Part shown: positions 32,409 through 41,348 of the stretch, piece after piece
How positions within the stretch are numbered: position 1 is the first letter of the stretch
Layout of the letters: every line of letters begins with the position of its first letter
Notes under the pieces: generated by a model
Told to the model about the DNA's origin: nothing
Database searches by the model: none
Seen by the model: the letters and a program-made list of their open reading frames with translations, nothing else
Source of the DNA: JAGWBF01 sp965116325
GTDB taxonomy: Bacteria; Chloroflexota; Dehalococcoidia; Lucifugimonadales; JAGWBF01
DNA: 64,000 bases
Reading direction: 5' to 3'
Assembly (NCBI GenBank): GCA_965116325.1
Contig: OZ220675.1
Coordinates: forward strand, 2,170,001 to 2,234,000
Position numbers and translations under genes: made by a program

Positions 32409-33740
32409 CTACACCTCTGCCAGGATGCTGTCCCCCTCGAGGGTGAGCAGGGTCGCAGCGGTGATGCAGTTGGCCAAGTCCCGGTCGCTGACTGTGTGCA
32501 CCCTCACGTAGTTGTCTGTCAGGCCCCGGTATATGGGGACGCGCCCCTCGTCCAGTCGGGACTCCCATAGAACCGCCCGGGTGATGCCCAGCAGCTTGGT
32601 GCGGTAGCTGGTCGATTGACGCTGGGACAAAGCTATAAGCTGTCCCACCCTTTCCCTGGTTACCGCAGCGTTGACCTTTGCTCCAAAGTGGGCCGCACTG
32701 GTGCCGGGCCTGGTCGAGTATGGGAACACGTGAATATCGGCGAAATCCATGCTTTCGGCGAACCTGAAGCTCTCCTGGAACTCCCTATCGGTCTCGCCGG
32801 GGAATCCGGCGATGATGTCGGCCGTGATGGACACATCACTCACCGCGTTGCGTACTCTGGCTGCTGCGTCGGCGTACCCGGCGCTAGTATACCTGCGACG
32901 CATTCGGCGGAGGGTAGGGTCGCACCCGCTTTGCAGGGGCATATGAAAATGGGGACAGAGACGCCCATCGGACCAGAGGCCCAGCAGATCACCGGACACC
33001 TCCTGGGGCTGTAGTGACGAAACCCTGATCCTTGGGACCGACGTTTGTTCCAGGATGGTTTTGAGAAGGCGGGAAAGGGTTAGCCCGGGGAGGTCGAACC
33101 CGTAGGTCCCCAGCTGCGTCCCGGTGAGCACAACTTCCCGGCACCCCCCGTCCGATGCGGCGTTGATGCGGTCGATGATGTCCTGGGGTGGAATGCTGCG
33201 CTCCCGTCCCCGCACCTTGGGGACGATGCAGTAGGCGCAAACTTGGTCACACCCCTCCTGTATCTTGATCATCGAGCGGGTCCGGCGAGTGCTGGTGGGT
33301 GTCCTGCTGCTCGACTTGCCAGTGCCTGGCAGAGCCCCGGATGCGGCGGGGAGGGGCTTGGCTGCCTGAGAGAAGGTAGCCAGGACCTTTTCCACCAGTA
33401 GGTCCTTGTCCGGGTTGCCTACCACAAGCTGGCTGCTGCCCTGGCTTGCCAGCTCTTGGGGCGCTCGGTGGGCGTAACAGCCGGTTGCGACAACCAACGA
33501 TTCCGGGTTGCGCCGCCGGGCGGAGTTAAGCGCTTGCCTGGCCTTGGCGTCGGCAGTGTGGGTGACCGTGCAGGTGTTGACTACGTAAACGTCGGGGGAA
33601 TCTGCGGAGTCCACAACAGCAAAGCCTGCTTCGACGAAACGCTGGGCTATGCTCTCGCTGTCGGCTTGGTTCAGCTTGCAGCCGTGGGTCTGAATGGCAA
33701 CGGTGCCAATCTTGGGACTATCGGTCCGCACAGCGCTCAT
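32409..33740 (-). CDS. mtaB: tRNA t6A37 methylthiotransferase
   Basis: Adds a methylthio group to t6A37 of tRNAs that read ANN codons. The 443 residues have the N-terminal MTTase domain with its FeS cysteines (THGCKLNQADSES, VNTCTVTHTAD, TGCYAHRAP), the radical-SAM motif C-x3-C-x2-C in QEGCDQVCAYCIVPKVRG, and a C-terminal TRAM domain. The spacing and the ISC-type first motif fit MtaB/YqeV rather than MiaB or RimO. It is the last gene of a minus-strand set behind a radical SAM protein and a PAP2 protein, 36 bases after the latter. Confidence 0.9.
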   Translation of the reverse strand: MSAVRTDSPKIGTVAIQTHGCKLNQADSESIAQRFVEAGFAVVDSADSPDVYVVNTCTVTHTADAKARQALNSARRRNPESLVVATGCYAHRAPQELASQGSSQLVVGNPDKDLLVEKVLATFSQAAKPLPAASGALPGTGKSSSRTPTSTRRTRSMIKIQEGCDQVCAYCIVPKVRGRERSIPPQDIIDRINAASDGGCREVVLTGTQLGTYGFDLPGLTLSRLLKTILEQTSVPRIRVSSLQPQEVSGDLLGLWSDGRLCPHFHMPLQSGCDPTLRRMRRRYTSAGYADAAARVRNAVSDVSITADIIAGFPGETDREFQESFRFAESMDFADIHVFPYSTRPGTSAAHFGAKVNAAVTRERVGQLIALSQRQSTSYRTKLLGITRAVLWESRLDEGRVPIYRGLTDNYVRVHTVSDRDLANCITAATLLTLEGDSILAEV

Positions 33741-33776
33741 GGGGGAAGCCCTCGCTGACTGATGGTTGGAGGCGCA

Positions 33777-34730
33777 CTAGGTGCGTCTTTGAGGACTTCC
33801 CGATTGGTCTGTTAATGGAAACGGGAAGGTATTGTCTCCGCAGGTCCTGAGGGACTCCCGATATGCGGATTCCCTTCGGGAAAAATCTGAGGAAAAAGGC
33901 TGATACCCATCATGCTGACCGGGCGACGAGTTTCTCAGGTGCTCCACCGCCAGGGCGATTCGGTTCTTTGCCTGCACCAGCCAGGGAGGCTGCTCGGCAT
34001 TTACCTTCCGGGCGTAGGTGTAGATCACAAAGGAGGCAGCAATGACAGCACCGCCGCCTATGGCGTCCAGGATGTAATGGTTGCCGGTGATCGTTATTGC
34101 GAAGAAGGTAATCGTAGGGTAGATGATCCCAAGGGGTCTGATCCAGGGGTTGTTGGTCCTTAGGAACATAACACCAAACAGCACCGTCCAGGCAAAATGC
34201 AAGCTGGGCATGGCCGCGAAGGCGTTGTAGTACACCTGCATCTCCCGGCTGCCGTACCATGTGGGACCAAACCGCTGAATGGTATCTATGAATCCCAGGT
34301 CGGCCAGGTACCTGGGCGGTGCCAGCGGGAATGCCGCGTAAAGGATAAGGGCCAGCACAAAGCTGATGAGGATGACGTTGCGGTAATAGATGTATCTATC
34401 GTGGTTGAAAATATAGAGGACCACTCCGGTTGCGATGATGATGGGCCAGAAGGTGATTATGTAGGCCCAGTTCAAGATGATGACCACTGCCTTGGCCGAC
34501 TTTACTGCCCACGATTGCCACTCCAGCTCCCATAACAGCCCGAAAGCTCCCTCGATTGTCACCACTTTAGCCGCGTTTTCGAAAGCAGTCAGTTCGATAT
34601 TGGGGATAAGGTACTTTCGAATAAACATGTAGAGGAAATATGCCCCGACGAGCAGGGCCAATTCCCGGAGATGTTTCATGACTTCCCAACGTTCCACCAG
34701 CGAAGCCAGGTTGGAGCGCCTAATCATCGC
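33777..34730 (-). CDS. PAP2-superfamily membrane protein (Aur1/Ipt1-like)
   Basis: About 317 residues with six or so hydrophobic helices and PAP2-type motifs: MPSLHFAWTV (catalytic His region) and TGNHYILDAIGG (second His, Asp), together with PLAPPRYL. This is the pattern of the PAP2_3 group, which includes inositol-phosphoceramide-synthase-like phosphotransferases acting on lipids. The ATG at 34730 has a GGGAG eight bases before it and overlaps the end of the radical SAM gene; the frame is open to 34853. Co-translation with the radical SAM gene suggests a joint role, perhaps in a lipid or cell-envelope product. Confidence 0.82.
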   Translation of the reverse strand, partial: AMIRRSNLASLVERWEVMKHLRELALLVGAYFLYMFIRKYLIPNIELTAFENAAKVVTIEGAFGLLWELEWQSWAVKSAKAVVIILNWAYIITFWPIIIATGVVLYIFNHDRYIYYRNVILISFVLALILYAAFPLAPPRYLADLGFIDTIQRFGPTWYGSREMQVYYNAFAAMPSLHFAWTVLFGVMFLRTNNPWIRPLGIIYPTITFFAITITGNHYILDAIGGGAVIAASFVIYTYARKVNAEQPPWLVQAKNRIALAVEHLRNSSPGQHDGYQPFSSDFSRRESAYRESLRTCGDNTFPFPLTDQSGSPQRRT

Positions 34731-35961
34731 CGTCGCTCCCGGCATGTTGTCGCGCAGTTTCCGATGCTGCCATTCCCGGCGCGTGCAAGTTGTTAGCTGG
34801 AGTTGGGGTAGCAGATGCCCTTGCGGGAGACATCTCTCTTTGGGCGGCGGCATTGCTTCCCAGGTAAACGCTGCAGGTCAAGCAGCCCACCTGCTGCTCG
34901 GGGAGGGGGCCTTTCTTGAAGAGCTGCCTGGCGGAAAGATAGTGGCTGTTGTTCCATATTGACTTTATGGAATGGTTCTTTACGCTTCCAAAATCATCGG
35001 ATGCGTCGGTAAGGTAGCAACAGGGGGCGTATCCCCCATCCCAGTTCACCACGGCGCTGCGCCAGAGACGCCAGCAGCGGTCACCATCTTCATTATAGGG
35101 TTTCTCCATGGGGTTCTCCCTGTCTTTCCAGCCCTCTCCGACCGGAAGCCATTCCCTCGTCAGGGATTCATCGTCGGCCCCATGAGGAAAATCCACTCGC
35201 TTGAAGACTATGTTGTCCACCCCCAGATCGGCGGCCATTTGCCGGGCTTCGGGGATCTGGGCCTCGTTCTGTTTCATCACGATGTATTGCCACTCCAGGT
35301 AAGGGGTGGCTGAGCCCAGCTCCTGGCGCTTTTCTACCAGCAGCTTGACATTGTCCATAACCCTGTCCAAGTGGCCCCCGACCCGGTAAACCTCGTACAC
35401 ATCCTGGGTTGTCCCATCCAGGGATATGATCAGCACATCCAGGCCCGAACGGACCAGCTCTTCCGCCATGGAAGGGGTCAAGGGTTTGTTCAGGTTGGAG
35501 CTCATAATTGTTGCGATGTTGGCTTCGTGGGCATAGGCAACATACTTGGCAATATCCTTGTTCAGGAAGGGCTCGCCCCAGCTGTACAGGCTGAGCCAGA
35601 TGCAATAGTTTTTGATCTGCCGGATGATGTCCTGATACATGGGGAAGGACATCACGCCCTTGTCCCGGTGGACCGTCCCCAAGCCTGTATGGCAGAGGGG
35701 ACACTTGAGCTGGCAAATGTTGGTGGTGTCGATTTCCCATTCGTAGGGGTATCCCCACACTTTGGCGCGGCCAAGGCGCAGCTGGGCTTCCACGCGCGCA
35801 AAGTTGAATAGCTTGCGCCAGCTCCAGTAGCGAAGGGCCAGAGAGAACCGTTGGCTGGCGCGCCCGGCGGCCATGGCGCCAATGACGGAGCGGTTAACCT
35901 GGAGCGCGCGCTCGGCGGTCCAAGCTGACCGTAGGAGCAGCGATTCAGCCAGCTTCAGCAT
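34720..35961 (-). CDS. radical SAM protein with SPASM domain
   Basis: The 413 residues have the radical-SAM cluster motif C-x3-C-x2-C (CQLKCPLCHTGLG, near residue 89), EPFLNKD-type and LDGTTQDVYEVYRVGG segments, and a C-terminal SPASM region with auxiliary-cluster cysteines (CWRLWRS, GYAPCCYLTD, GCLTCSVY). SPASM proteins often modify peptides or make cofactors; some act on lipids or sugars. No precursor peptide was seen nearby. It overlaps the PAP2 gene by 11 bases, so the two are coupled. Function not assigned. Confidence 0.85.
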   Translation of the reverse strand: MLKLAESLLLRSAWTAERALQVNRSVIGAMAAGRASQRFSLALRYWSWRKLFNFARVEAQLRLGRAKVWGYPYEWEIDTTNICQLKCPLCHTGLGTVHRDKGVMSFPMYQDIIRQIKNYCIWLSLYSWGEPFLNKDIAKYVAYAHEANIATIMSSNLNKPLTPSMAEELVRSGLDVLIISLDGTTQDVYEVYRVGGHLDRVMDNVKLLVEKRQELGSATPYLEWQYIVMKQNEAQIPEARQMAADLGVDNIVFKRVDFPHGADDESLTREWLPVGEGWKDRENPMEKPYNEDGDRCWRLWRSAVVNWDGGYAPCCYLTDASDDFGSVKNHSIKSIWNNSHYLSARQLFKKGPLPEQQVGCLTCSVYLGSNAAAQREMSPARASATPTPANNLHAPGMAASETARQHAGSDGDD

Positions 35962-36176
35962 TGTTCTCTAGAGGATGCGATGTCCCGGTAGGGTGTCAAT
36001 TCTGATCGGGGCCTGTCGATCTTCAACATGATTGCTTGCATTGCCGGGACGGGCCTCCAAGCCGGGTCCTTGAGACTGCCCGATACCCTGTGGTAGGGGG
36101 CCGGATTCTATATTGGCAGGTAGTGTACTTTGGCCTTGTTTAGGGTGTCAACGGAAACAGTTCCAGCTTGGGAGAT

Positions 36177-36206
36177 TTCACCCTCCTGGAACCCTTTAGA
36201 TATAAT
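36177..36206 (+). promoter_or_regulatory. promoter of the VOC gene
   Basis: An exact TATAAT (36201-36206) with a fair -35, TTCACC (36177-36182), 18 bases upstream. The start codon is 45 bases further on. The rest of the 35962-36251 gap shows nothing else. Confidence 0.5.
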
Positions 36207-36251
36207 GGGGCCAAGCTGAGAACTTACATAATGGACCAGTAGGAGGACACA

Positions 36252-36638
36252 ATGGCGGTCGATGGGATAAAGCTCAACAGCGTCAACCATGTGGTTACCA
36301 TGGTCTCGGACACCAAGCGAAGCATGGAATTCTACTGCGACTTCCTCGGATTCGAACACATTCCCAGCCAGGTCGATAACCCGAACATCACATGGCTCGT
36401 TCTCCCCAACGGGGTGATGCTGCACCTGATAGAGACAGAGGAGGCTCCGGCCAAGCCGGACAACATCCACCACGCCTTTGAAGTGGAAGACTTCGACAGG
36501 GCCGCAAAGGCTGTGGAGGGGCATGGCGTAGCCATAGAGCGGTCCGGAGTGCGCCACGATGGACAGAAGTTCATGTTTTTCAGAGACCCGGACGGCAATC
36601 GGGTCGAGCTCTGCACTCCGTCGGGATTCGCACGCTAG
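36252..36638 (+). CDS. VOC (glyoxalase/bleomycin-resistance fold) protein
   Basis: A 128-residue vicinal-oxygen-chelate protein with both beta-alpha-beta-beta-beta repeats: SVNHVVTMVSDTKRSMEFYCDFLGFE and HHAFEVEDFDRAAKAVEGHG, ending FFRDPDGNRVELCTP. Metal ligands of the fold are likely His16, Glu near 60-63, His near 72 and Glu near 118. Relatives are glyoxalase I, epimerases, extradiol dioxygenases and resistance proteins, so no substrate is named. A GGAGGACACA precedes the ATG. It stands alone under a TATAAT promoter. Confidence 0.85.
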   Translation: MAVDGIKLNSVNHVVTMVSDTKRSMEFYCDFLGFEHIPSQVDNPNITWLVLPNGVMLHLIETEEAPAKPDNIHHAFEVEDFDRAAKAVEGHGVAIERSGVRHDGQKFMFFRDPDGNRVELCTPSGFAR

Positions 36639-36674
36639 AGGTTCCCCGGTCCCGGCTAATCTGCATCTGGCATC

Positions 36675-36703
36675 TTGGCATCAAGAATACATTATGCTAT
36701 GAT
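36675..36703 (+). promoter_or_regulatory. promoter of vapBC, giving a leaderless start
   Basis: TTGGCA (36675-36680), 17 bases, then TATGAT (36698-36703) with TGC before it (extended -10). The vapB ATG begins at 36710, seven bases after the -10, which is where transcription should start. Confidence 0.6.
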
Positions 36704-36709
36704 GCTGAA

Positions 36710-36982
36710 ATGAGAACAACGCTAACCATAGATGACGATATAGCCGATGCCCTGAAGGAACAAGCCAGGCTCCTCGATAGGCCTTTCAAGCAGGTCGTTA
36801 ACGACATTCTGAGGCGGGGGTTGTCTCCGGCGGCAGTGAGGGAACCGGCGCCCGAGTACCGGATTGTCCCCAACCGCAGTCAGCTCGTGCCGGGAGTGGA
36901 CCCTCTCAAGCTCAACCAGCTTGACGACGAGCTGCAAGCCGGAGATATGGCGTCGGATTGGTCCAAGGGTGATAGTCCCTGA
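36710..36982 (+). CDS. vapB: antitoxin, VapB-type ribbon-helix-helix
   Basis: The 90-residue product starts with MRTTLTIDDDIADALKEQAR, a ribbon-helix-helix DNA-binding arm, followed by a linker and an acidic C-terminal tail (LDDELQAGDMASDWSKGDSP) that should bind the toxin. It overlaps the PIN toxin gene by 14 bases. Such antitoxins bind their own promoter and cover the toxin's active site. The -10 hexamer ends six bases before the ATG, and there is no ribosome-binding site, so the mRNA is probably leaderless. The VapB name is from context. Confidence 0.8.
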   Translation: MRTTLTIDDDIADALKEQARLLDRPFKQVVNDILRRGLSPAAVREPAPEYRIVPNRSQLVPGVDPLKLNQLDDELQAGDMASDWSKGDSP

Positions 36983-37394
36983 CCTGAATCTCCTGGTCTA
37001 TGCCCACAACACCGGAGCGCCCTTCCATGAGAGCGCCAAGCGGTGGTGGGAGGGCCTGATCAACGGGCAGGAGCGCGTCGGTGTCCCGTGGGCTGTGCTG
37101 ACCGGATTTGTTCGCCTGATGACCCACCCCAGGGTGCTCTCCAGTCCTGTAACGGCTGCTTCTGCTATGGACTACGTCGATGAGTGGTTCAGTTTTCCCC
37201 ATGTTACCCAGCTGAACCCGGGGAGCAACCACCTGGCCTATTTTCGCCAGAACCTGGCTGCCGCCGGTGTTGGGGGCAACATGGTGACCGACTGCCACAT
37301 AGCCGCCCTGGCCATGGAGTACCAGGCGGAGCTGCACTCCAACGACACCGACTTCAGTCGGTTTTCCGGTTTACGCTGGCGCAACCCCCTCTGA
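36969..37394 (+). CDS. vapC: toxin, PIN-domain RNase (VapC-type)
   Basis: A 141-residue PIN-domain protein. The acidic ribonuclease site is seen in VPDLNLLVYA (Asp5), HESAKRWWE (Glu) and the TDCHIAALA / SNDTDFSRF pair (Asp residues). VapC toxins cleave tRNA or rRNA when the antitoxin is lost. The GTG at 36969 is chosen because the family starts at this residue and it overlaps the antitoxin stop; the longer frame from 36864 is a shadow of vapB. The pair is chromosomal, with no other mobile DNA around. Confidence 0.85.
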   Translation: MIVPDLNLLVYAHNTGAPFHESAKRWWEGLINGQERVGVPWAVLTGFVRLMTHPRVLSSPVTAASAMDYVDEWFSFPHVTQLNPGSNHLAYFRQNLAAAGVGGNMVTDCHIAALAMEYQAELHSNDTDFSRFSGLRWRNPL

Positions 37395-37406
37395 TCCCGG
37401 AACGGA

Positions 37407-38756
37407 TCAGTTCCACGACCAGAATGCGATACGCCCAGTTGCCACCTCCTCTGGCACCGCGCCCTCTTTGGCTTCCAGGACATACACCTTGTAGCCCTGG
37501 GGGGAGCCGCCGTTCACACCTGATGAGTGCCTTTGAAGGCTTCCTGTGAAAACGATGCGGCGGCTATCAGGGGACCAGATAGAGTGGGAAAGGGCATACT
37601 GGTCGAAGAAGGTCAGCGCCGTCAGAAGGTCTGCCGAAGGCAGAAACTCGGCCACCACAACAGGTGGGCCGCCAGCTCGTTCCACAAGCTTCCAGGCGAA
37701 GGTGCGTCGCTCCGAGTCGAACACCACGTAGATGAGCTTCGTGCCATCGGGGGACCAGAAGAAGGCCAGCAGAGGCTCATCCGACAGCATCCTGGGAGCC
37801 CCTCCCCCGGTTTCGACCAAGAACAGGCGGTCATACTGTCCGCTCCCCGGCTCATCGGTGTCTGCAACGGCCAGCTCGTTGCCCATGGGCGAAATCATGA
37901 AGGCGGCCAAGCTGCCTACATCGGCCAAATAGCGCGGCCTACCTTCGCCATCCAACTCGGCGGCGTAGAGGGCGTTGCTCCCATCGCGCGAGGTGGTGTA
38001 GTAGGCGGTGCGGCCGTCGTGGGACAAGGCTGGCACACGGAAGCCCGACCCGGCGAAATCCAGGTCAACCGGGCTGGGCGCTTGCGATCCGACCTGGGGT
38101 CCAGGCAGATGCAGAAGGTCGCTCTGCCTGCGTATCAACAGCGAGCCTGCATCCCTCGCCCATGAGTAGTATGTTGGTGATCCAAGGGCGATAGGCGTCG
38201 ATGATGGCTCCTCCTGCGATGGTGCGAGGAACAGGGTCAAGTGCCGTACGGTAGTTGCGAGAAAAGCCAGGTGGCTGCTGTCGGGGGACCAGTAGATGTA
38301 GTGGGGCGCTCCCTGGGCAACCAGGACGGTGCCCGGTTCATTCTCATAGACCTGCTTGGAGACCCCAGAAGAGGCGTCGATAATCTCCAGGGAAAGTTGG
38401 GTTGAATCTCTCCTCGAGTTGACCCTTGACGCAGCCAGCCTGGAGCCGTCAGGGGACCAGGTCGGCCAAGTGTAGAAGGTCTGGTTGCCGGAGGCTTGGG
38501 CAAGGACATGTCCCGCGCCTTCGACTTGCGTCTCACTGTGGGTGAGACGACGTGGGTCGCTGCCATCCGGGTTAATGGTGGCGATGTTTCCGTCGTCGGT
38601 TACGTAGGCGATGCGATTGACCATGGTTGGCTGGGACTGTTCCACGGTTTCCGGTACCTGATGCTCCCTCGAGGGAGCATCGCTGGGGGCGGTCCCGTCG
38701 GGGACTGCTTCGCTCCCGCACGCTGCAAGTAAGACAAGCACCCCTGCCAGGGCCAA
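37407..38756 (-). CDS. TolB-like beta-propeller lipoprotein
   Basis: The product is built of repeated WD40/PD40-type blades (WSPDGSRLAASRV, YWSPDSSHLAFLA, ISPMGNELAVAD, FWSPDGTKLIYVVF, WSPDSRRIVFTGS), giving a propeller of six or seven blades. The N-terminus ALAGVLVLLAACGS is a lipobox, so it should be an anchored, exported protein. The start is unclear: TTG 38756 leaves a very short signal without basic residues, while the open frame just upstream encodes KERKAEHGWPLGWLL, a fitting basic n-region, but offers only a CTG as start. It probably binds a ligand or partner outside the cell. Confidence 0.78.
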   Translation of the reverse strand: MALAGVLVLLAACGSEAVPDGTAPSDAPSREHQVPETVEQSQPTMVNRIAYVTDDGNIATINPDGSDPRRLTHSETQVEGAGHVLAQASGNQTFYTWPTWSPDGSRLAASRVNSRRDSTQLSLEIIDASSGVSKQVYENEPGTVLVAQGAPHYIYWSPDSSHLAFLATTVRHLTLFLAPSQEEPSSTPIALGSPTYYSWARDAGSLLIRRQSDLLHLPGPQVGSQAPSPVDLDFAGSGFRVPALSHDGRTAYYTTSRDGSNALYAAELDGEGRPRYLADVGSLAAFMISPMGNELAVADTDEPGSGQYDRLFLVETGGGAPRMLSDEPLLAFFWSPDGTKLIYVVFDSERRTFAWKLVERAGGPPVVVAEFLPSADLLTALTFFDQYALSHSIWSPDSRRIVFTGSLQRHSSGVNGGSPQGYKVYVLEAKEGAVPEEVATGRIAFWSWN

Positions 38757-38890
38757 AAGCCAGCCGAGGGGCCATCCATGCTCAGCCTTCCGCTCTTTGT
38801 CTCCTACGTCAAATCTCCGCAGGCGGTGTGGGGGCTCGTCATAGTCGAGAAACGAGAACGAAACGCAGGTCCGCTAAGCGTCGGCAAGGA

Positions 38891-39934
38891 TCAGAGGGGC
38901 AGGGCTATGGCCTCTCCCGTCTGCGCGCTACGGGTCACCGCCTCTGTGAACTCCATGTAGTGCACGCCGGTCTCGAAGGTGGTGTGGGTTATCGGCTCGG
39001 TTCCGCGGATGGCGTTGATGAACTCTTCTTCCACCCGCCATCCGCCCTGCTTTTCTGGGGGAATTTCGATCTTCGAAAGCTGGCTGTCTCCCCGCCTGCC
39101 CCCATAAAGGGTCAGGGGCGGCGGACCATCCATCTTCAGAGTTCCCTCGGTGCCGAACAGCCAGATCTCGATGCCGGGCCCATGGCCGGTCACGGAGCTG
39201 AAGCTCAGGGTCGCTTGGGCCCCGCTGGCCATCTCGCACATGATGTTCACATGATCGGGGACTGTCACTGTGCGTACTACGCCCGATTCGTCCTTGCGGT
39301 TGCGAACGACCACGTTGGTCATCGCCATCACCTTGGAGGCCGGGCCTGTCCATCGGATGATCCCTTCGTACCAGATACCCATCTGCATGATGTTGTAACC
39401 GCTGAGGTCCCGGTTTTGCCTCCAGTGAAGGGGGCTGTCAAAGTCGGCGAAGGCGCTTGGCCACATGCGCATGTTCACAGATATCAGGTCTCCCAGGTAG
39501 CCCTCGGCCATCATCTGCTGGATGGCGCCGTCCACCGTTAGGGTCATAGGGGAGGGCACGATTTGCTTGATCAGATGGGGATGGTTGCGGGCGGCATCCA
39601 GGAGCACGCGGGCCTCCTGGGCATCCATGGACATGCGGGCTTCGCAGAGGACGTGCTTGTTGTTCTCCAGGGCTGCCAGGATGATGGGATAGTGCATGTA
39701 GGGCCAGGTGCCAATGCAGATGGCATTGGTATCGTCAGCTTCCACGAGCTCCAGCCAATTGTCGTAGACGGTCGGAATCTCGAACTCGCCGGCAACCCGC
39801 TCGCTGGACTCCCTGCTACGGTTGCATACGGAAACGATCTCAACCCCATTCTGTTCCCTCAGGCCGGGAATATGGCGGTCCCGGGTGTTTCCCCCGGCAC
39901 CCACGACCCCCACGCGGATAATCCCGTCATCCAT
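38891..39934 (-). CDS. Gfo/Idh/MocA-family oxidoreductase lacking the EKP lysine
   Basis: A 347-residue protein with the N-terminal NAD(P)-binding motif VGVVGAGGNTRDRH, the PTVYDNWLELVEADDTNAICIG segment, and a C-terminal domain typical of glucose-fructose oxidoreductase-like enzymes. The catalytic E-K-P motif reads E98-A99-R100 (HVLCEARMSMD), so the catalytic Lys is Ala. It may use another residue or bind without redox activity. The ATG at 39934 has an AGGAG eight bases upstream; the frame is open from 39967. Substrate unknown. The divergent PLP enzyme is 196 bases away. Confidence 0.85.
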   Translation of the reverse strand: MDDGIIRVGVVGAGGNTRDRHIPGLREQNGVEIVSVCNRSRESSERVAGEFEIPTVYDNWLELVEADDTNAICIGTWPYMHYPIILAALENNKHVLCEARMSMDAQEARVLLDAARNHPHLIKQIVPSPMTLTVDGAIQQMMAEGYLGDLISVNMRMWPSAFADFDSPLHWRQNRDLSGYNIMQMGIWYEGIIRWTGPASKVMAMTNVVVRNRKDESGVVRTVTVPDHVNIMCEMASGAQATLSFSSVTGHGPGIEIWLFGTEGTLKMDGPPPLTLYGGRRGDSQLSKIEIPPEKQGGWRVEEEFINAIRGTEPITHTTFETGVHYMEFTEAVTRSAQTGEAIALPL

Positions 39935-40130
39935 CTTGAAGCTCCTTGTGGTTTGAACTTGTAGCACCCCGATTATAGGAGGGAAGGGCCGCCCAGTCCA
40001 GTTGAAGGCGCCGTGTTGCCTCTCCCTGCCCTGACTCTTATATTTGAGGCAATCGCTGCCTATCTGCTCGAACCGTTTAGTTGGGATGATTCCGTGTTAG
40101 GGGAGTTTCGGACTCTCCAGGAGGAATAAG

Positions 40131-41252
40131 GTGGAAATAGAAACGCGGGCCACTCGCGCCGGACGCGATGTAGATCCTGCTACCGGGGCTGTCTCGGCGC
40201 CCATTCACCTGTCCACTACCTTCGAGAGGGCGCCCGACGGCAGCTATCCCCAGGGCTACATCTACAGCCGAGCGGACAATCCCAACAGGGCTGCCCTTGA
40301 GGAGTGCATAAGGGACCTGGAGGGCGGGCAGTGCGCCGCCTCCTTCTCTTCAGGGATGGCGGCCATCACGGCGGTGTTCCAGGCCCTCTCGGCAGGGGAC
40401 CATGTCGTAGCGCCAAGGGACGTTTACCATGGCACCGCCCGTGTGCTGAGGGGTGTGATGTCCCGGTGGGGCCTGGGTGTCACCTTCGTAGACATGGCGG
40501 ACCTGGAGCAGGTGCGAAAGGCGATGGGGCCATCAACAAGAATAGTCTTTGTCGAAACACCGTCCAATCCCCTTCTGAAAATAACGGACATATCGGCAGT
40601 GGCCCAGATCGCTCACGAAAGCGGCGCCCTCTGTGTCTGCGACAACACCTGGGCCACGCCGGTGCTTCAGCGCCCCCTGGATTTGGGGGCGGACATCGTG
40701 GTGCATTCCAGCACCAAGTACCTGGGAGGCCATGGCGACGTCACGGGCGGAGTTGTAGTAGCGGCCGATAGCGACGGAATTTTCCCCAACATCCGCCAGG
40801 TGCAGCAGGATGCGGGCGCGGTACCATCGCCCTTCGACTGCTGGCTCCTGCTACGGAGCATCAGGACGCTGCCGTACCGGATGCGGGCCCACTGCGAAAA
40901 CGCTGGGAGGGTTGCCGCTTTTCTTGACCAGCATCCCAGGACGGTTGAGGTGTTCTACCCCGGCCTTCTCGGGCATCCTGGTCACGATGTGGCCGCCTCC
41001 CAGATGGTCATGCCTGGGGGAATGCTGTCGGTGAGGGTAGCGGGAGGCAGGGATGGGGCCTTTGGGGTCGCGGGTAGGACTAGGCTCTTCACTAGAGCAA
41101 CCAGCTTGGGGAGCTGTGAGAGCCTGATCGAGCACCGCTCCTCCGTTGAAGGACCCGAGAGCGAGACTCCGGACGATCTGCTGCGGATATCAGTGGGCCT
41201 GGAAAACGCCGACGACCTGATAGCGGACCTGGAACAAGCCCTGAAGAGTTAG
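40131..41252 (+). CDS. Cys/Met-metabolism PLP-dependent enzyme (cystathionine synthase/lyase family)
   Basis: A 373-residue fold-type I PLP enzyme of the trans-sulfuration family. Segments: YIYSRADNPNRAALEECI (phosphate-site Tyr/Arg), CAASFSSGMAAITAVF, VFVETPSNPLLKITDI, the PLP-binding CDNTWATPVLQRPLDLGAD and the lysine in SSTKYLGGHGDVTGG. Members include cystathionine gamma-synthase, beta- and gamma-lyases and O-acetylhomoserine sulfhydrylase; sequence alone does not separate these. The GTG at 40131 has an AGGAGG six bases upstream. It precedes the dehydrogenase gene by 96 bases. Confidence 0.92.
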   Translation: MEIETRATRAGRDVDPATGAVSAPIHLSTTFERAPDGSYPQGYIYSRADNPNRAALEECIRDLEGGQCAASFSSGMAAITAVFQALSAGDHVVAPRDVYHGTARVLRGVMSRWGLGVTFVDMADLEQVRKAMGPSTRIVFVETPSNPLLKITDISAVAQIAHESGALCVCDNTWATPVLQRPLDLGADIVVHSSTKYLGGHGDVTGGVVVAADSDGIFPNIRQVQQDAGAVPSPFDCWLLLRSIRTLPYRMRAHCENAGRVAAFLDQHPRTVEVFYPGLLGHPGHDVAASQMVMPGGMLSVRVAGGRDGAFGVAGRTRLFTRATSLGSCESLIEHRSSVEGPESETPDDLLRISVGLENADDLIADLEQALKS

Positions 41253-41348
41253 AGACCCAAGAGCTGACGTTCTCAAGGGCCCACATAGCGTAGGGAACGT
41301 TTAGAATGAGAGCAAGGCACCGGAGGATAATGCTGAGGAGGATGTCCA

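Noticed and set aside
36864..36968. Upstream extension of the VapC frame
   Set aside because: It lies inside vapB, is Ser/Thr-rich without family sequence, and the GTG at 36969 matches the PIN-domain start.
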